A stretch of 64,000 bases of DNA from Medicago truncatula (lineage: Eukaryota > Streptophyta > Magnoliopsida > Fabales > Fabaceae). The translations under genes were made by a program, and so were the position numbers. This document shows, one piece after another, positions 1-10,576 of this stretch. The notes under the pieces are model-generated. The model did not search any database. It had not been told where the DNA came from and was given only the letters and a program-made list of their open reading frames with translations. The stretch spans positions 13,392,001 to 13,456,000 of the forward strand of contig NC_053049.1 of the NCBI RefSeq assembly GCF_003473485.1, written 5' to 3'. The first letter of the stretch is position 1; every line of letters starts with the position of its first letter.

Positions 1-82
1 AAAATTAGAGTTGACCTAAAATAAATAAACACTTACAAGTTAATGATAATGATTACAATAAAACTCACTCACTAAGCAAAAC

Positions 83-2140
83 TCACCTAGCTTTTTTTCT
101 TGATTTGAAAGGGAAATTTGAGGGTGGTGAAGGTGAGAATTCAAAGGGCAAGTGAGGTGGGTCAGCTTCACCAGAAAGCATCCCTACAATCTCCTTCATG
201 GAAGGCCTTTTCCCAGGAGATCTCTGCAAACATAGCAATGCAATGGTGATACATAGCAATGCTTGTTCTTTATCCAAAGAATGTATAGAACTATCAACAA
301 GATCCAAGAGTTTTCCATTATGAGCAAGTTGTCTAGCCCATGAAATTAGATTTGCTCTCTCGAATTCTGAAATCGGTGATGCTGTTACTTGTAATGGTCT
401 TCTTCCAGCAACCAGAACCAAAAGCAGAACACCGAAACTATACACATCACATTTCTCGGATAATTGACCACCACCACCGTATTCAGGAGCAATGTAACAA
501 ACAGTTCCTCTCATACTCGGTGTGCTACTTATTCCACCACTCTTCGGTATATCACCATTACCCCAATCTTGACTATTTCTCCTTCCGTTAGTCCTAAGCT
601 CGCCGCTTAAACCATCCAACCACCAATCAATACTCCCTCTACTACTCTTACTTTTCCTCTTTTTCTTCTTCTCTACTGCTGCGCCGCCTACATCCTCGTC
701 TCTCTGCCACCACGATTCCCCTCCATTGCCGCGACAATCAAGGCTTCTCTTTTTCTTCCTACTCTTCTTCGAAAGCTCTTCACAAAATTCCTCCTTCCAC
801 CATTCCCTTGGTTTTCTATTCTTCTTTCCTTTAACTTTCTCCTCATCAAGTGAAGCCCACCATTCCAATTTCTTCCTCTGCTTCTTCTTACCCTCCACCT
901 TCGACTGCGCTGCCACCACATCACCACCACCACCGGAACAAATCGAAGAACCAGAACCAACCCACTCACTACTCTTAGGTCTCTCTTTCTTTATCTCACT
1001 CCCAATCCACTCCATCACATAATCCTTCACTCTCCCTGATTCAGATCCTCCCCCATTATTCTCCTGCTTCCACCACCAATCCCTCCCAGAACCACCACCA
1101 CCACCACCACCCCTCTTCCTCTGATTCCCACTATCAATACTAAACTTATCAAAACACCCATCAGACACAACACTTGATTGCGAAACAACCGCCACCTCCG
1201 GTGAAGCATCAGAATCAACCAAAACCCTAACATTACAGCTCTCCGGCGACCGATCAATATCATTTCCAGCAGTAGTATTAGTAACACTAACAGCACTCTC
1301 AAATTCCTCAACAACAGAAACAGAACTACAATCCTCAACAACAAAATCATCTTTCTTTTTCTTCTTCTCATGATGATGATGATGATGATTAATTTCTTCA
1401 ACCATCATTTCCATTCCAGAATCTTCCAAACACTTAACCCTAGCAAGACCAAAATCCCCAATCTTAGCTCTAAATTCACGATCCAAAAGAACATTACTAG
1501 GTTTAATATCACCATGAATCACAGGAGGATTACATTCATGATGAAGATACTCAAGTCCTTTCGCAACCGAAACAACCACATCGAACCGGTTCGACCAAAC
1601 CATCAACTCATCACACCTCCGGTCTAAAAGCGCATCTTGAAGACTCCGGTTCGACATAAGCTCGTAAACCAAAACCAGCTTCCGACCGGACCGGTCCGAA
1701 GAGTAACCGAGAAGTGAGAGAATGAAAGGAGAACGAAGATTCGAGCATAAAGAGAGTTCGTTGTGAAACTCTCTTTCACCTTGAATCGAACCGGGCGAAT
1801 CCATTACTTTCAAAGCGACGGTTTCGCCGGAGGGGAGTGTGGCTTTATGAACGGAACCGAAGCCGCCGTGGCCGAGGCGAGTGGAGGTGGAGAATGAGTT
1901 TGAAGCGCGGCGGAGGACGGAGTAGGAGAAGCGGCGGTGGTTTTGGTCCACGGGTGTTGTTCGGTTGTGTGAGAGTTTACGGTAGAGGAAGATAGTGAGG
2001 GAGATTATTGCGGCGGTGAGGAAGATGACGGCGGCGATGAGACCGCCGATTAGAAACTCACGGCGGTGGTGGTGGTGGTGGGGAGGTGTGATGGTTGCTA
2101 TGGTTGGAAGTGGTTGTGGTGGCGGAGGACGGGATGGCAT
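83..2140 (-). CDS. Receptor-like serine/threonine-protein kinase, At2g45590/At4g25390 type
   Basis: Intronless 685-aa frame. A Pro/His-rich N-terminus is followed by one membrane segment at about residues 29-53, then a kinase domain. Seen: glycine loop LGHGGFGSV (89-97), VALK with Lys111, HGDIKPSN (209-216), DFG (229-231), APE (551-553) and CDVYSFGV. HRD is replaced by HGD, so by definition it is a non-RD kinase. About 310 residues of very basic, Gly/Ser-rich sequence with repeated Trp-Trp motifs lie between DFG and APE. From memory, the Arabidopsis relatives are of similar length and carry a comparable insertion, so this is probably a family trait rather than an error. There is no large extracellular domain, so a ligand-binding role is unlikely; a cytoplasmic kinase anchored at the plasma membrane is inferred. 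The start codon is the first ATG of the frame and gives a complete protein. Substrate unknown. Confidence 0.9.
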   Translation of the reverse strand: MPSRPPPPQPLPTIATITPPHHHHHRREFLIGGLIAAVIFLTAAIISLTIFLYRKLSHNRTTPVDQNHRRFSYSVLRRASNSFSTSTRLGHGGFGSVHKATLPSGETVALKVMDSPGSIQGEREFHNELSLCSNLRSPFILSLLGYSSDRSGRKLVLVYELMSNRSLQDALLDRRCDELMVWSNRFDVVVSVAKGLEYLHHECNPPVIHGDIKPSNVLLDREFRAKIGDFGLARVKCLEDSGMEMMVEEINHHHHHHEKKKKKDDFVVEDCSSVSVVEEFESAVSVTNTTAGNDIDRSPESCNVRVLVDSDASPEVAVVSQSSVVSDGCFDKFSIDSGNQRKRGGGGGGGSGRDWWWKQENNGGGSESGRVKDYVMEWIGSEIKKERPKSSEWVGSGSSICSGGGGDVVAAQSKVEGKKKQRKKLEWWASLDEEKVKGKKNRKPREWWKEEFCEELSKKSRKKKRSLDCRGNGGESWWQRDEDVGGAAVEKKKKRKSKSSRGSIDWWLDGLSGELRTNGRRNSQDWGNGDIPKSGGISSTPSMRGTVCYIAPEYGGGGQLSEKCDVYSFGVLLLVLVAGRRPLQVTASPISEFERANLISWARQLAHNGKLLDLVDSSIHSLDKEQALLCITIALLCLQRSPGKRPSMKEIVGMLSGEADPPHLPFEFSPSPPSNFPFKSRKKAR

Positions 2141-2420
2141 GATTGTAATAATGATGAGATAGAAATGTTAGAGTTAACCATTCATGAGAGAGAGAGAGAG
2201 AGTTGAATGAATCTATTGACTTGTGAGTAGTGTGAAGTGTAAGTAACAAGTAGTATTATATTGGTACTTGGTTTTTTGTGTTGTGGACAACCAATATTTA
2301 ATAGATAAATGTAGAAAGAAATATACATGAAAATTGGATTGATGCTTTTATAGAACAAAATTAAATTATCTAAAGATTCTTTTTCTTTTACTTTTTGCCT
2401 TACTCAATAAAAAAAGGTTT

Positions 2421-2578
2421 TGTTAACGAGGATCTCAAAGAAACTCTATAAACATCTCAAATTTAGTAATTATTTTTTTTAAAAATCAACTATTATAATT
2501 TTCAATAGATTTAATACACAATTTTTCAATAAAAATTTATCATTTAAAGTACATAAAGAGTGTCTCGGAGACACTCGT
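2421..2578. mobile_element. Small MITE-like inverted repeat (GTTAAC family)
   Basis: Outer ends read GTTAACGAGGATCTC on the left and GAGACACTCGTTAAC on the right, an imperfect inverted repeat around about 130 bp of AT-rich DNA. It resembles the GTTAACCA..TGCCC family seen repeatedly in this window but is divergent. No coding capacity. Confidence 0.5.
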
Positions 2579-3537
2579 TAACATTTTCCATAAAAAAAAA
2601 TGTATTTGAAGTCTTGCAAACTTCTTTTTACTTTCAAAGATGCTAAAATAAAATATAATAACCAAGAAACTTAGTCCCTCTAGCACAAGAAGTGTCAAAA
2701 GATAATAAAGGAAAATTTAACTGTTGATACAATAAAAACCAAAGGAAAAACAACGGGAAAAATTGCGTGAACAGCATAAATATACCAAAACACAATTGAA
2801 AATAAAGAACAGCTCTCAAATACAAGAGGGGATTAAGCCACCATATATGTTAATTGAAAGCAAAATTATGATAATTTACCTTTGGTCACCAATAGTATTG
2901 TAGCTTAATTTTGTCTAAAAGGTTATGAATAGAGTCCCCTTGATGTAAAATTTTCCATCAACATTTTTAGTCCATGTAAAAATTTGATGTCAGCATTTTT
3001 TGTCCATAAAATGCTGCCACAGGGGCTAAAAATGTTATTTTATTTTATAGAGACTAAAAACAAAATTCTGAATATTTATAGGGACCTTTTCCTTAATTAA
3101 TCCTTTTTCATATGGTATGTTTCTTTCAAAATAATCAGACTCTTAATTAATAATTGGGGTTCAAATTCAGACTCTTATTTGTATTTTTTTATGACTATTG
3201 TTATTTTAGCTACTCTATTTGTTGTCAATTATAAGTAAATTTTGATTTTTTTTTTTTATGTTCATTCAATTAATGATGTATGTGGTCCATAATATAAAAC
3301 ATATTCATCACTAATTGAATGAAATTTTAATTATTTTTCTATATTGACTATTGAGTAAAAAAATGATTTTCCTATGAAATTTGAAATGAATGAAATTTTG
3401 GGAAGTTTGCAGATATAGATATTTTTCAATGGGAAAGATTGGATGTGAAATTTTTTTATGTTCATTCAATAACGTTTTTAGTGGGATGGTCCAACTCTAA
3501 AATTCAAACCATTTGGTACTTCTTGTTTAGAGAGATA

Positions 3538-3644
3538 CTTTCTCCGTTTCAAAATATAAGCAAAATTCATTTTTTAGGTTCATTTATTTAATGATGTATG
3601 TGGTCTATAATATGAATTTTGCTTATATTTTGAAACGGAAGAAA
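3538..3644. mobile_element. Stowaway-like MITE
   Basis: Terminal inverted repeats CTTTCTCCGTTTCAAAATAT and ATATTTTGAAACGGAAGAAA, flanked by TA dinucleotides (3536-3537 and 3645-3646). Nearly the whole 107 bp can fold on itself. Ends of the form CTCCNTCCGTTTC and a TA target site are typical of Tc1/mariner-derived Stowaway elements. Confidence 0.75.
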
Positions 3645-3938
3645 TAATTATCTAATAACAATACCAAGAACTTGAAGATGATTTAAGGATTCAAATGAAG
3701 ACTTCAATGTGATTTAAGGATTCAACAAGGTGTGATTCACGACTAACGATTTCAAGAGTCAAAGGTCAAACTAACATTCAAACATTTTTTTATGAGCATA
3801 AGTACTATTATTAGTGCAAAAATTGCATCATGCACTTAATTGTCTTAACTATCTGATCTAGAATTGACGGTTGGTGTCATTTTTAGAATTGTCTTAACTC
3901 TAATAATAAAAATAATAATAATGATAATAAAATTAAGG

Positions 3939-4097
3939 AGAATGTTAACCATTACTCTTGGGGCATTGGTTAAAGTACTAAAGTAAGTAAGTTTGCATCG
4001 AAAATTGGTGTAATCATTGCTAAGAAAAAATAAAGAATTGTATTTCCAACATAGTTTTTATTAATGGAATCCTTAATCATTGCTCTTAGACACTGGT
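3939..4097. mobile_element. MITE of the GTTAACCA..GGTTAG family
   Basis: Left end AATGTTAACCATTACTCTTG, right end GACACTGGTTAGCAAAACC, an imperfect inverted repeat around AT-rich DNA with the sub-motifs AAGTAAGTAAGTTT and TCATTGCT. Similar copies occur near 25930, 29245, 35336 and 63057. Divergence between the ends suggests an old copy. Confidence 0.6.
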
Positions 4098-4299
4098 TAG
4101 CAAAACCCTAAAATTAAAGTGACAAGGATATATGATATATGCTAACACGGCATCATGTGATATTTTTGTCTATGTTTTTAGTACTTTTCTTTGCATTTGA
4201 AGATAAATAAGATGAGAGTTAGAGGAGTTGTCAATGGTTTGAGGAAAATATTGTATTGTTTTCACTCGAGTCATCGTAATTCACTTTTATCCTAAATCA

Positions 4300-5340
4300 T
4301 GTAACTCTATAGGTGTTTTGTAGTGAAGAATCATATAAATCGATAAACCAAGATATCACATGAAGAATCAAGGATATGAAGACTGAAGATCAATTGTTTT
4401 TGGAAGGTTTTTTAAGATAATACAAAGTGAAGAGAAATTCATTTCAAGTTCCCAAGTCTTTCAAACAGAAGAACGGTGGAAAACGGAACAAAAACGCAAG
4501 AATTTGCACTTGAAGGGTTGCCTCATGCGCTACTGCGCATGGGTAGCGCATGGGACAGTGTTTGCCACTGACTCGTGCGCATCCTACACCCCATGGATGC
4601 GTAGCTACACTTTTTTGCAGGTTAGAATCACTATTTAGTTATTTTCCCAGTTGAATCGGTGGAAACAACATAGTTTTTTTCTCTTAAATTTTAAGTAATC
4701 ATATGCTATAAATAGAAACTCTTGGAGACATTCTTATTCATTCAGAAAGCTAACAATTCAAGACAAGAGTCAAACATCAGAGTCAAAGGCACAAGATCTT
4801 CATCATCATCTTGTTCTCTATAGGGTATGTTTTTCTAATGTTTTGTTATGATGTTTATTACCATGTGCAACTAAACCTCTTTGATTAGGATTCTAAAATG
4901 AATGCCTTCTTATTTGTTGGATTTCATTAATAAAGTTTGTATTCAATTATGCTTTTTTTGTGTCCGAAATTCTAAAATGAATGCCTTGAAAATTGTTCCT
5001 TATAAATTAGCAGGATTTAGATTTACAGTCCGAAATTCTTCTTCTGTTCATGTCAAATCTAATTGTTTATTTCTTAATTCTAGTTAATGAAATTATGTAT
5101 GAAACCTCATGTTTTCTAATTCTTCCTCACGAGAACACCATAATTTTAACTAGGTTAACTTACCGCACATGTTGTCGTTAGGGTTAATAGGAGTTCTAAA
5201 ACCAGTTTCTCAAATAAATCATAAGAAGACACCACATAACTGATGTTTTACTAAATTGAACGAAAACCAATGTGGAGACGATAAGCTTACTACTTTATTA
5301 CTTGTTACGATTTAGTGCACTTGTCAATTTCGTCCATCAA
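4300..5340 (+). repeat. LTR-like retrotransposon fragment
   Basis: A GC-richer stretch (about 4520-4620, with a repeated GCGCATGGG motif) is followed by a TATA-like CTATAAATAGAAACTC at about 4706 and then by a leader-like sequence. This order (U3, TATA, R, U5-like) resembles a plant LTR. No TG..CA boundaries with a target-site duplication could be fixed, and no internal protein domains are present, so this is a truncated or solo LTR at best. Confidence 0.4.
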
Positions 5341-5617
5341 TATACATAACATTAGTAAGCAATAATATTAAAGTGATAAGGATAGATGATATACCTAACA
5401 GTGTTAAAAGATTGGATATTTAAATGATTATTTGATGATATAAATTACTACTCTATTCATATAATACTACAAATATATAGAATGCTGAGATATATCAAGC
5501 TTAGGCAATAAAGAGAGAAGAAATTATGATGATGGGTTTATATTTGTCAAAATGATGAATCCTTACATGAATCAAAGTGTAGTATTTATATTATTAAAAT
5601 TACCACTATTACATGTA

Positions 5618-6110
5618 CTTCTTCCGTCTGAGATTAACCGAGTTATTTGTTCATTTCACACATATTAAAAAAAAATGTATAAATGTTGGAAATAGAAAAA
5701 TGGTTTTAAGTGCTCTTATTATCTATTAGTGCATTCTCAACTATCATAAATACAAAGTGGAATATATTGATTTTTTTTTTTGTATAAAACGTGATTCCTC
5801 CGCGCGCTACTGCGGAGACTAATCCCTCGAGCATTGTGGGACCCAAATGGGCGACAGGCTCTCCCTAAGAGTTTTAACGCTGCTGCATGCCCAATGCTGG
5901 ATTCAAACCCATGACCTTGGTTAAGCTAGAAGAGACTAGTTCCATCTCATCTAAGCACTCTTGGGTATGAAATATATTGAATTGAGAGTGATATTAATTA
6001 GAGTTATAATTAGAAAAAAGTAATTAATATTGTATTAAAAAGTGAAATAGAAAGTTATTTTAAGACAATATTTTTTTACAAAAGACTCAGTTATTATGAG
6101 ACGGGGAGAA
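5618..6110. mobile_element. Stowaway-like MITE interrupted by a SINE
   Basis: Left end CTTCTTCCGTCTGAGATTAA, right end TTATTATGAGACGGGGAGAA, with TA on both sides (5616-5617 and 6111-6112). Without the inserted SINE at 5771-5970 and one target-site copy, the element is about 280 bp, close in size to the copy at 35699-35980. The nesting gives the insertion order: MITE first, SINE second. Confidence 0.7.
5771..5970 (-). mobile_element. tRNA-derived SINE, minus orientation
   Basis: Begins with a run of T (the oligo-A tail on the minus strand) and is flanked by a direct repeat AATATATTGA at 5761-5770 and 5971-5980. On the minus strand the body starts ACCCAAGAGTGCTTAGATGA and contains an A-box-like TTAGATGAGATG and a B-box-like GGTTTGAATCC. 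It is a second copy of the family at 53360-53546, with GC-rich GCGCGCTACTGCGGAGAC in common. Pol III promoter boxes, an oligo-A tail and a target-site duplication together support a SINE. Confidence 0.8.
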
Positions 6111-6495
6111 TATGAATTATTTTCTTTACAATTCTAAGTTGACACTTTGATAGATACATTACTATTATAAGTTGACATTATATATCTATATATATTTCAA
6201 CATAAATAATAAGACATAATTTTAGAAGTAAATAATAGAAAAACCCATTTTGGGTTTGTCTAATATGTGTAATATTGCATATGTTAAAGCAACTATTATT
6301 AAAAAAGTTATTATTTAGTACAAAAAGTACAAGCTTCAATGTAACATTACAATTTTAAGCTTCTTAATATGTACAAATTTGCACATGATAGAAAAACCCA
6401 TTTTAGAATAATTTTGATTTTTCTAATTTCTTATAACAATTTTGGAGAAGGCTAAACCAAAACAAATTAACTTTTTATTAAAAGTAGTGTAATTA

Positions 6496-6641
6496 CTACA
6501 TCCGATCCTATTTATAAGAAAAAGTTAACTTTTTAGATTCATTCAATAATTGATGTACCTAGCTTAGAAATAGACCAAATACATCAACTATTCAATGAAT
6601 CAAAAAAGTAAATTGTTTCTTATATATAGGACCGGAGGGAG
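6496..6641. mobile_element. Stowaway-like MITE
   Basis: Left end CTACATCCGATCCTATTTAT, right end ATATATAGGACCGGAGGGAG, bounded by TA (6494-6495 and 6642-6643). A central inverted section around ATTCAATAATTGATG makes it nearly palindromic. Close in style to the copies at 13777 and 53084. Confidence 0.75.
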
Positions 6642-7002
6642 TATTACTTAATCAAAAATAAAAACTTATATTTTGAAGACAAATTTTCTATTTATAGATT
6701 CTTTAATCATTGTCATGAGGACACCATGAGGACACCGGTTAGGAAAGACCAAACAATTCTCCAATTAAGGATAAAGCATTTTAGAAAGTGTATTTCTTCA
6801 CTCACATGCTTGTGGATTTCGTACCACTACTAATTTACACTTTACAAATAAAAGTCAACGAGAATCCCATTGAAAAGTGAGTGAATTTCGTTGGGAGTGT
6901 AAAACACGCACAAGGAAGTTTGCTTGTTCCTACTGACCTTGAAATCACGTGACCTACATGTAGTAATTAGTGGATCTCGTAAGGTTAGATTAGATCAGGT
7001 AG

Positions 7003-7090
7003 TCTTCGTGACTTTAACTTAATTGGTAGAAACAATGCATAATATATGTAAGGTTTGAAGTTTAAACTCCAAACATCACAAAAAAGAAGA
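7003..7090 (+). repeat. Degenerate tRNA-derived SINE remnant
   Basis: The stretch CGTGACTTTAACTTAATTGG followed by ACAATGCATAATATATG matches, with changes, the better preserved copy at about 51889-51950 (CGTGAGCTTAACTCAGTTGG, ACAATGCATAAAATATG). The A-box is still recognisable. It ends near an A-rich tract. The 83-codon open frame at 7055-7306 starts inside it and is not considered a gene. Confidence 0.5.
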
Positions 7091-7424
7091 AGATTAAATC
7101 AGATAGATAGACTATCCAGAGTATTTTGTGGGGCATCAATACTAACTCAGTTTATAAAGAAAAGAGTTCGAATAACATATTTGCAAGTTCAACTATGTTT
7201 CTTGTGTAAGAATATGCATTCGTTGAATCTTGATGTCTATTTTAACCTTGATGAACCCTTGAGCACAATTGATATCAATGAAGCTACTCTATTAGCACTT
7301 CTTTAGACACAAGACATTATTTATCATTTTTTAAAAAAAAAATTCAAGTCGTACTCTAAGGATACAAATTAACATGATAACACATTTATTTATAACCCCT
7401 CAGAGAATTAGAACTCTAACCCTC

Positions 7425-7562
7425 CCGTAAGTGTAGCTCAGTTGGTAGCTATCAGGGATAACTTGTGCAGGGGTTGGGGTTCGAACCCCAGATTCCCCAC
7501 TTATTCGCATATAATGTGTGTGAATCTAGCCACGAAGCTACTTGACAAAAACAAAAAAAAAA
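7425..7562 (+). mobile_element. tRNA-derived SINE with perfect target-site duplication
   Basis: Body begins CCGTAAGTGTAGCTCAGTTG (A-box TAGCTCAGTTGG) and contains B-box GGTTCGAACCCC, then ends CTACTTGACAAAAACAAAAA. It is flanked by the exact 10-bp repeat TCTAACCCTC at 7415-7424 and 7563-7572. The tRNA-like half cannot fold into a full cloverleaf and lacks a clear anticodon arm, so this is a SINE and not a tRNA gene. The family also includes the copy at 34190-34320. Confidence 0.85.
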
Positions 7563-7572
7563 TCTAACCCTC

Positions 7573-8699
7573 ATATGTCCTTAAAATAGGTGTAGCTTAA
7601 AGAATGTTGGGAGAATGAATGGAACCAACCCATAATCCAAGTACCATTAATATGAAGAGAAATGATATTTGCACAACCAATTTCTAACAATTTTTTGACA
7701 ACTTTCTTTCTCATACTCACATTATATTCTTATTCTCTCTCTACCTTTTTCTCTTTCTATTGATTTTGATCAATCAAAATAGAGAAAAATAAAGTTGTCA
7801 TAGAAGTTGTTTAGAAAAAGATGTACAAAGATCACTACTCTAATATAAAAGGGTATGATGATAGTAGTTGAACAAAAACAGCCTTTGAATTCTTGCGAAC
7901 TTCGTAGGAGGAATCTAAAAACAGCCTTTGAATTCTTGTTAAATTTTCAATATATTGAATATATCATAATTTTAAGAATTTTTTTTTTCTTTAAATATTT
8001 TAAAAGTGTCCTTAAAATATTTATTAGTATTACCATTAGATAATTAATGAACATAGATTGAAGAAGAGTTTACTACATGTGACCTTAAATATAATGAACA
8101 TAGATTAAAGAATACATAAAAGAAAAATCTGTATTAAAAAATACGAGTTAAACATTTGTTAAAGTAATAATCAAATCATTTTTTATACAAACGTTACTTC
8201 TTTTTATTTTTAAACAATACTGCGTCGAGAATAAGTTGAATGTTTAAAGTTTAAATCCAACTTTTGTATATATCTACAATGTCTTTATTAATTGAGTTAA
8301 ACTTACATAAAATAATATTTTTTTTATACATTTTTTACAATAAGCTTTTTCTTAATGAATTTCTTAGATCCTGATTCATGATACTAGTAAACTTTTTACA
8401 AAGATCGAAATGTATCATGTGAGTTGGACTTTTCTTAGCAGTGGTTAGTTGTGAAAAGTAGAAACCCATGGTTGTCGGGGGACCTAGGCTGACCCGTGAG
8501 AGCGATATTTCCAAGGCCTAATTGATTAGATTAATGTGTTTCTGTTTTCATTTTTTAAGTTGTTTACTTTCCCTAAAAAAGAAGTTGCTTGCTTATGAAT
8601 TTTGCTAACAAATTAGTACCAATCATAAGAGCATTGATTACAAAATTCATAAAAGAATTTTTATTTCTTAAAAATACCATTTGTTATCTATTTTAAATG
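7573..8699. other. AT-rich intergenic DNA
   Basis: No gene seen. Between about 8130 and 8230 there is a degenerate relative of the GTTAAC MITE family (TTAAACATTTGTTAAAG, TTTAAACAATACTG). A duplicated AAACAGCCTTTGAATTCTTG occurs at about 7876 and 7919. Confidence 0.5.
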
Positions 8700-9236
8700 A
8701 GCGGTTGTTGTTGGATAATATTACTACGAAAATGGGGGATGGGATGTCTAGGTTGTTTTGGAAGGACATGTGACTTGATGGATCCACTTTATAAGCTTGT
8801 TTTAGTAGGTTTTTTGAGTTGTCTGACAATAAATTAGCCACTGCTGCAGAGGTTAAAGGTTAGGCGTGGTAGATGCTATTTGCATGGAAGGAGGATTTGG
8901 TGAAAGCTTCATTCTTTCCAACAATATATGGTTAAAAGTGCTTATAATAACTTGATTGATGTTGAAGTTGTTCACAATGAAGGTTTCAATCATCTGTTGT
9001 GGCCCAAGGTGGTACTGCCCAAGGTTAATATTTTTATTTGGCGTTTGTTTCTGAATCGCCTAGCAACAAAGGATAACTTGTTAAGGCGACATAATTTGGT
9101 GAATGGTGATACTTTTTGTTCAGTAGATTGTGGTTTTGTGGAGGATAGTGACCATTTAATTTTTAAAATGTGCTTTATATGGCCGGCTTTGGCTCTTGAT
9201 AGCTGGCTGGTTAGGGATTTCATAGGTTTTTCATGA
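8700..9236 (+). pseudogene. Decayed LINE (non-LTR retrotransposon) C-terminal end with zf-RVT domain
   Basis: The open part (8928-9236) translates to a segment with LPKVNIFIWRLFLNRLATKD, DNLLRRHNL and a CG..EDSDHLIF pattern, the reverse-transcriptase zinc-binding (zf-RVT) domain found at the C-terminus of plant L1-type LINE ORF2. Upstream, in broken frame, GDGMSRLFWKDM and LFAWKED match the linker that usually precedes this domain. Several stops (such as the TGA after GKDM-like codons near 8770) and the missing polymerase core show it is dead. The cysteine expected in the domain's DHLF.C position is still there (KMCF). No 3' tail or target-site duplication identified. Confidence 0.75.
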
Positions 9237-10521
9237 AACTTTACTAGATCATTCTATTCAGTTTAAGGGGCTACATGGATTTTTCAAGAATTCTCGCCTG
9301 ACTTTTAAAATTGTATAAGAATTAGACGATTACTTATGTTATAATACACAATTCTCTTTCTTGAATGTACAAACCAAAAATAAACATATACTCCCTCCCC
9401 TAAGAGATGCTTGGGTATAATCCCTTCCCTTAAAGAATTATTTATGTACTGCATTTCAATCCATTTTTACATAAGTCAATATTTTTATAATATCTACAAA
9501 CTTTGATCCATCATTCAAGAAAAAATAATTCATTTCTTTATAGTTTCAATGTCAATTATAAAAAATTTGATTATTTTTTTGACAAGAAATACTATTTTAT
9601 TAAGGACTTAATGATTTAGAATATAAAATACATTTTCAAATACTCATATTTTATTGGCTTTAGTAATTTTTGAAAAATTAATTTATTTTGTATTGTTCAT
9701 ATTTTATAATAATGTCTAAAATTATATGGCAATGATATTGTATATAAAAAATAGTGAAAAATGTGATTCTAATTTTGATTATAATAAAATGAATCTACAC
9801 CATTTTTCATCGTCATATGTGTGTTAGATTTTTATTCTTATAAAATATGAACGTTAACGGAGAGGGAAGTATAGATTTTAATATTAGAGGAGATAAGAAT
9901 GTAATTCGAGTTTTTCTCACGAGATGGGAATGTAATTTTTTTCTAGTATGTTTTTCATAAGAGGGGAGATGAGTGCAATTATTTATTGAGACTCATTTAA
10001 ATTTCAATGAATTAAAAATAATATATGTTAAAAAAGTATGTTAGAGAGTGTTGATACCACTCCTCTTGTTCAATACAATAATACAACATGTAAATCACTT
10101 TTAAAATTTTTTATTTTATTTTCTTCGAGCTATCAATGATATGTATGAGAGAATCTCGCCTAGTGTGAGAACACAAGATGTGACCACATAAGATTTTCTC
10201 GTAACAATAAGACTACACTAATGGCTAACTCTAAGTCCTTATTTTCTTTGATTTAGAGCGTACTTCCAAGAGTAGACGTCGAGATGCATGTGTTTTTCAC
10301 GTGTTATAGTCATACTTGGAGAGTCGAGAAATGAATTAAATGGAAGGTTAGTAACTTGGAGAGAAGCATTAGAAGTGTATGAATTATGCCTAAGTAGGCT
10401 ATGATAGACATAATGCAATTTTAGTAAAAGACAAAGCATTCTTAACTTAGAGGTGAAAGTATGAGATCATGTGGTGCCACAAGTTACACAATTTATATAT
10501 CTTGGGTTCATAGTACAAAAC

Positions 10522-10524
<3 letters not shown>

Positions 10525-10573
<49 letters not shown>
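10525..10573. repeat. AT dinucleotide microsatellite
   Basis: Uninterrupted AT repeat of about 24 units. Confidence 0.95.

Positions 10574-10576
<3 letters not shown>

Larger units (their letters stand above)
2141..7414. other. Intergenic region rich in small transposons
   Basis: No convincing coding sequence. Just upstream of the kinase ATG there is a short GA tract (about 2190-2203), which is a CT repeat in the kinase 5' leader. The rest is AT-rich and holds the MITEs, SINEs and LTR-like fragment listed separately. Short open frames here (for example at 4902-5087 and 7055-7306) lie in repeats, have no recognisable domain and are not called as genes. Confidence 0.7.

Noticed and set aside
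340..1627. Several open frames on both strands inside the kinase gene
   Set aside because: They overlap a full-length, domain-bearing kinase frame and are driven by its low-complexity Lys/Ser/His codons; none has a domain.
7432..7500. Possible tRNA gene (TAGCTCAGTTGG ... GGTTCGAACCCC)
   Set aside because: Acceptor and anticodon stems do not form; an oligo-A tail and a 10-bp target-site duplication show a SINE.
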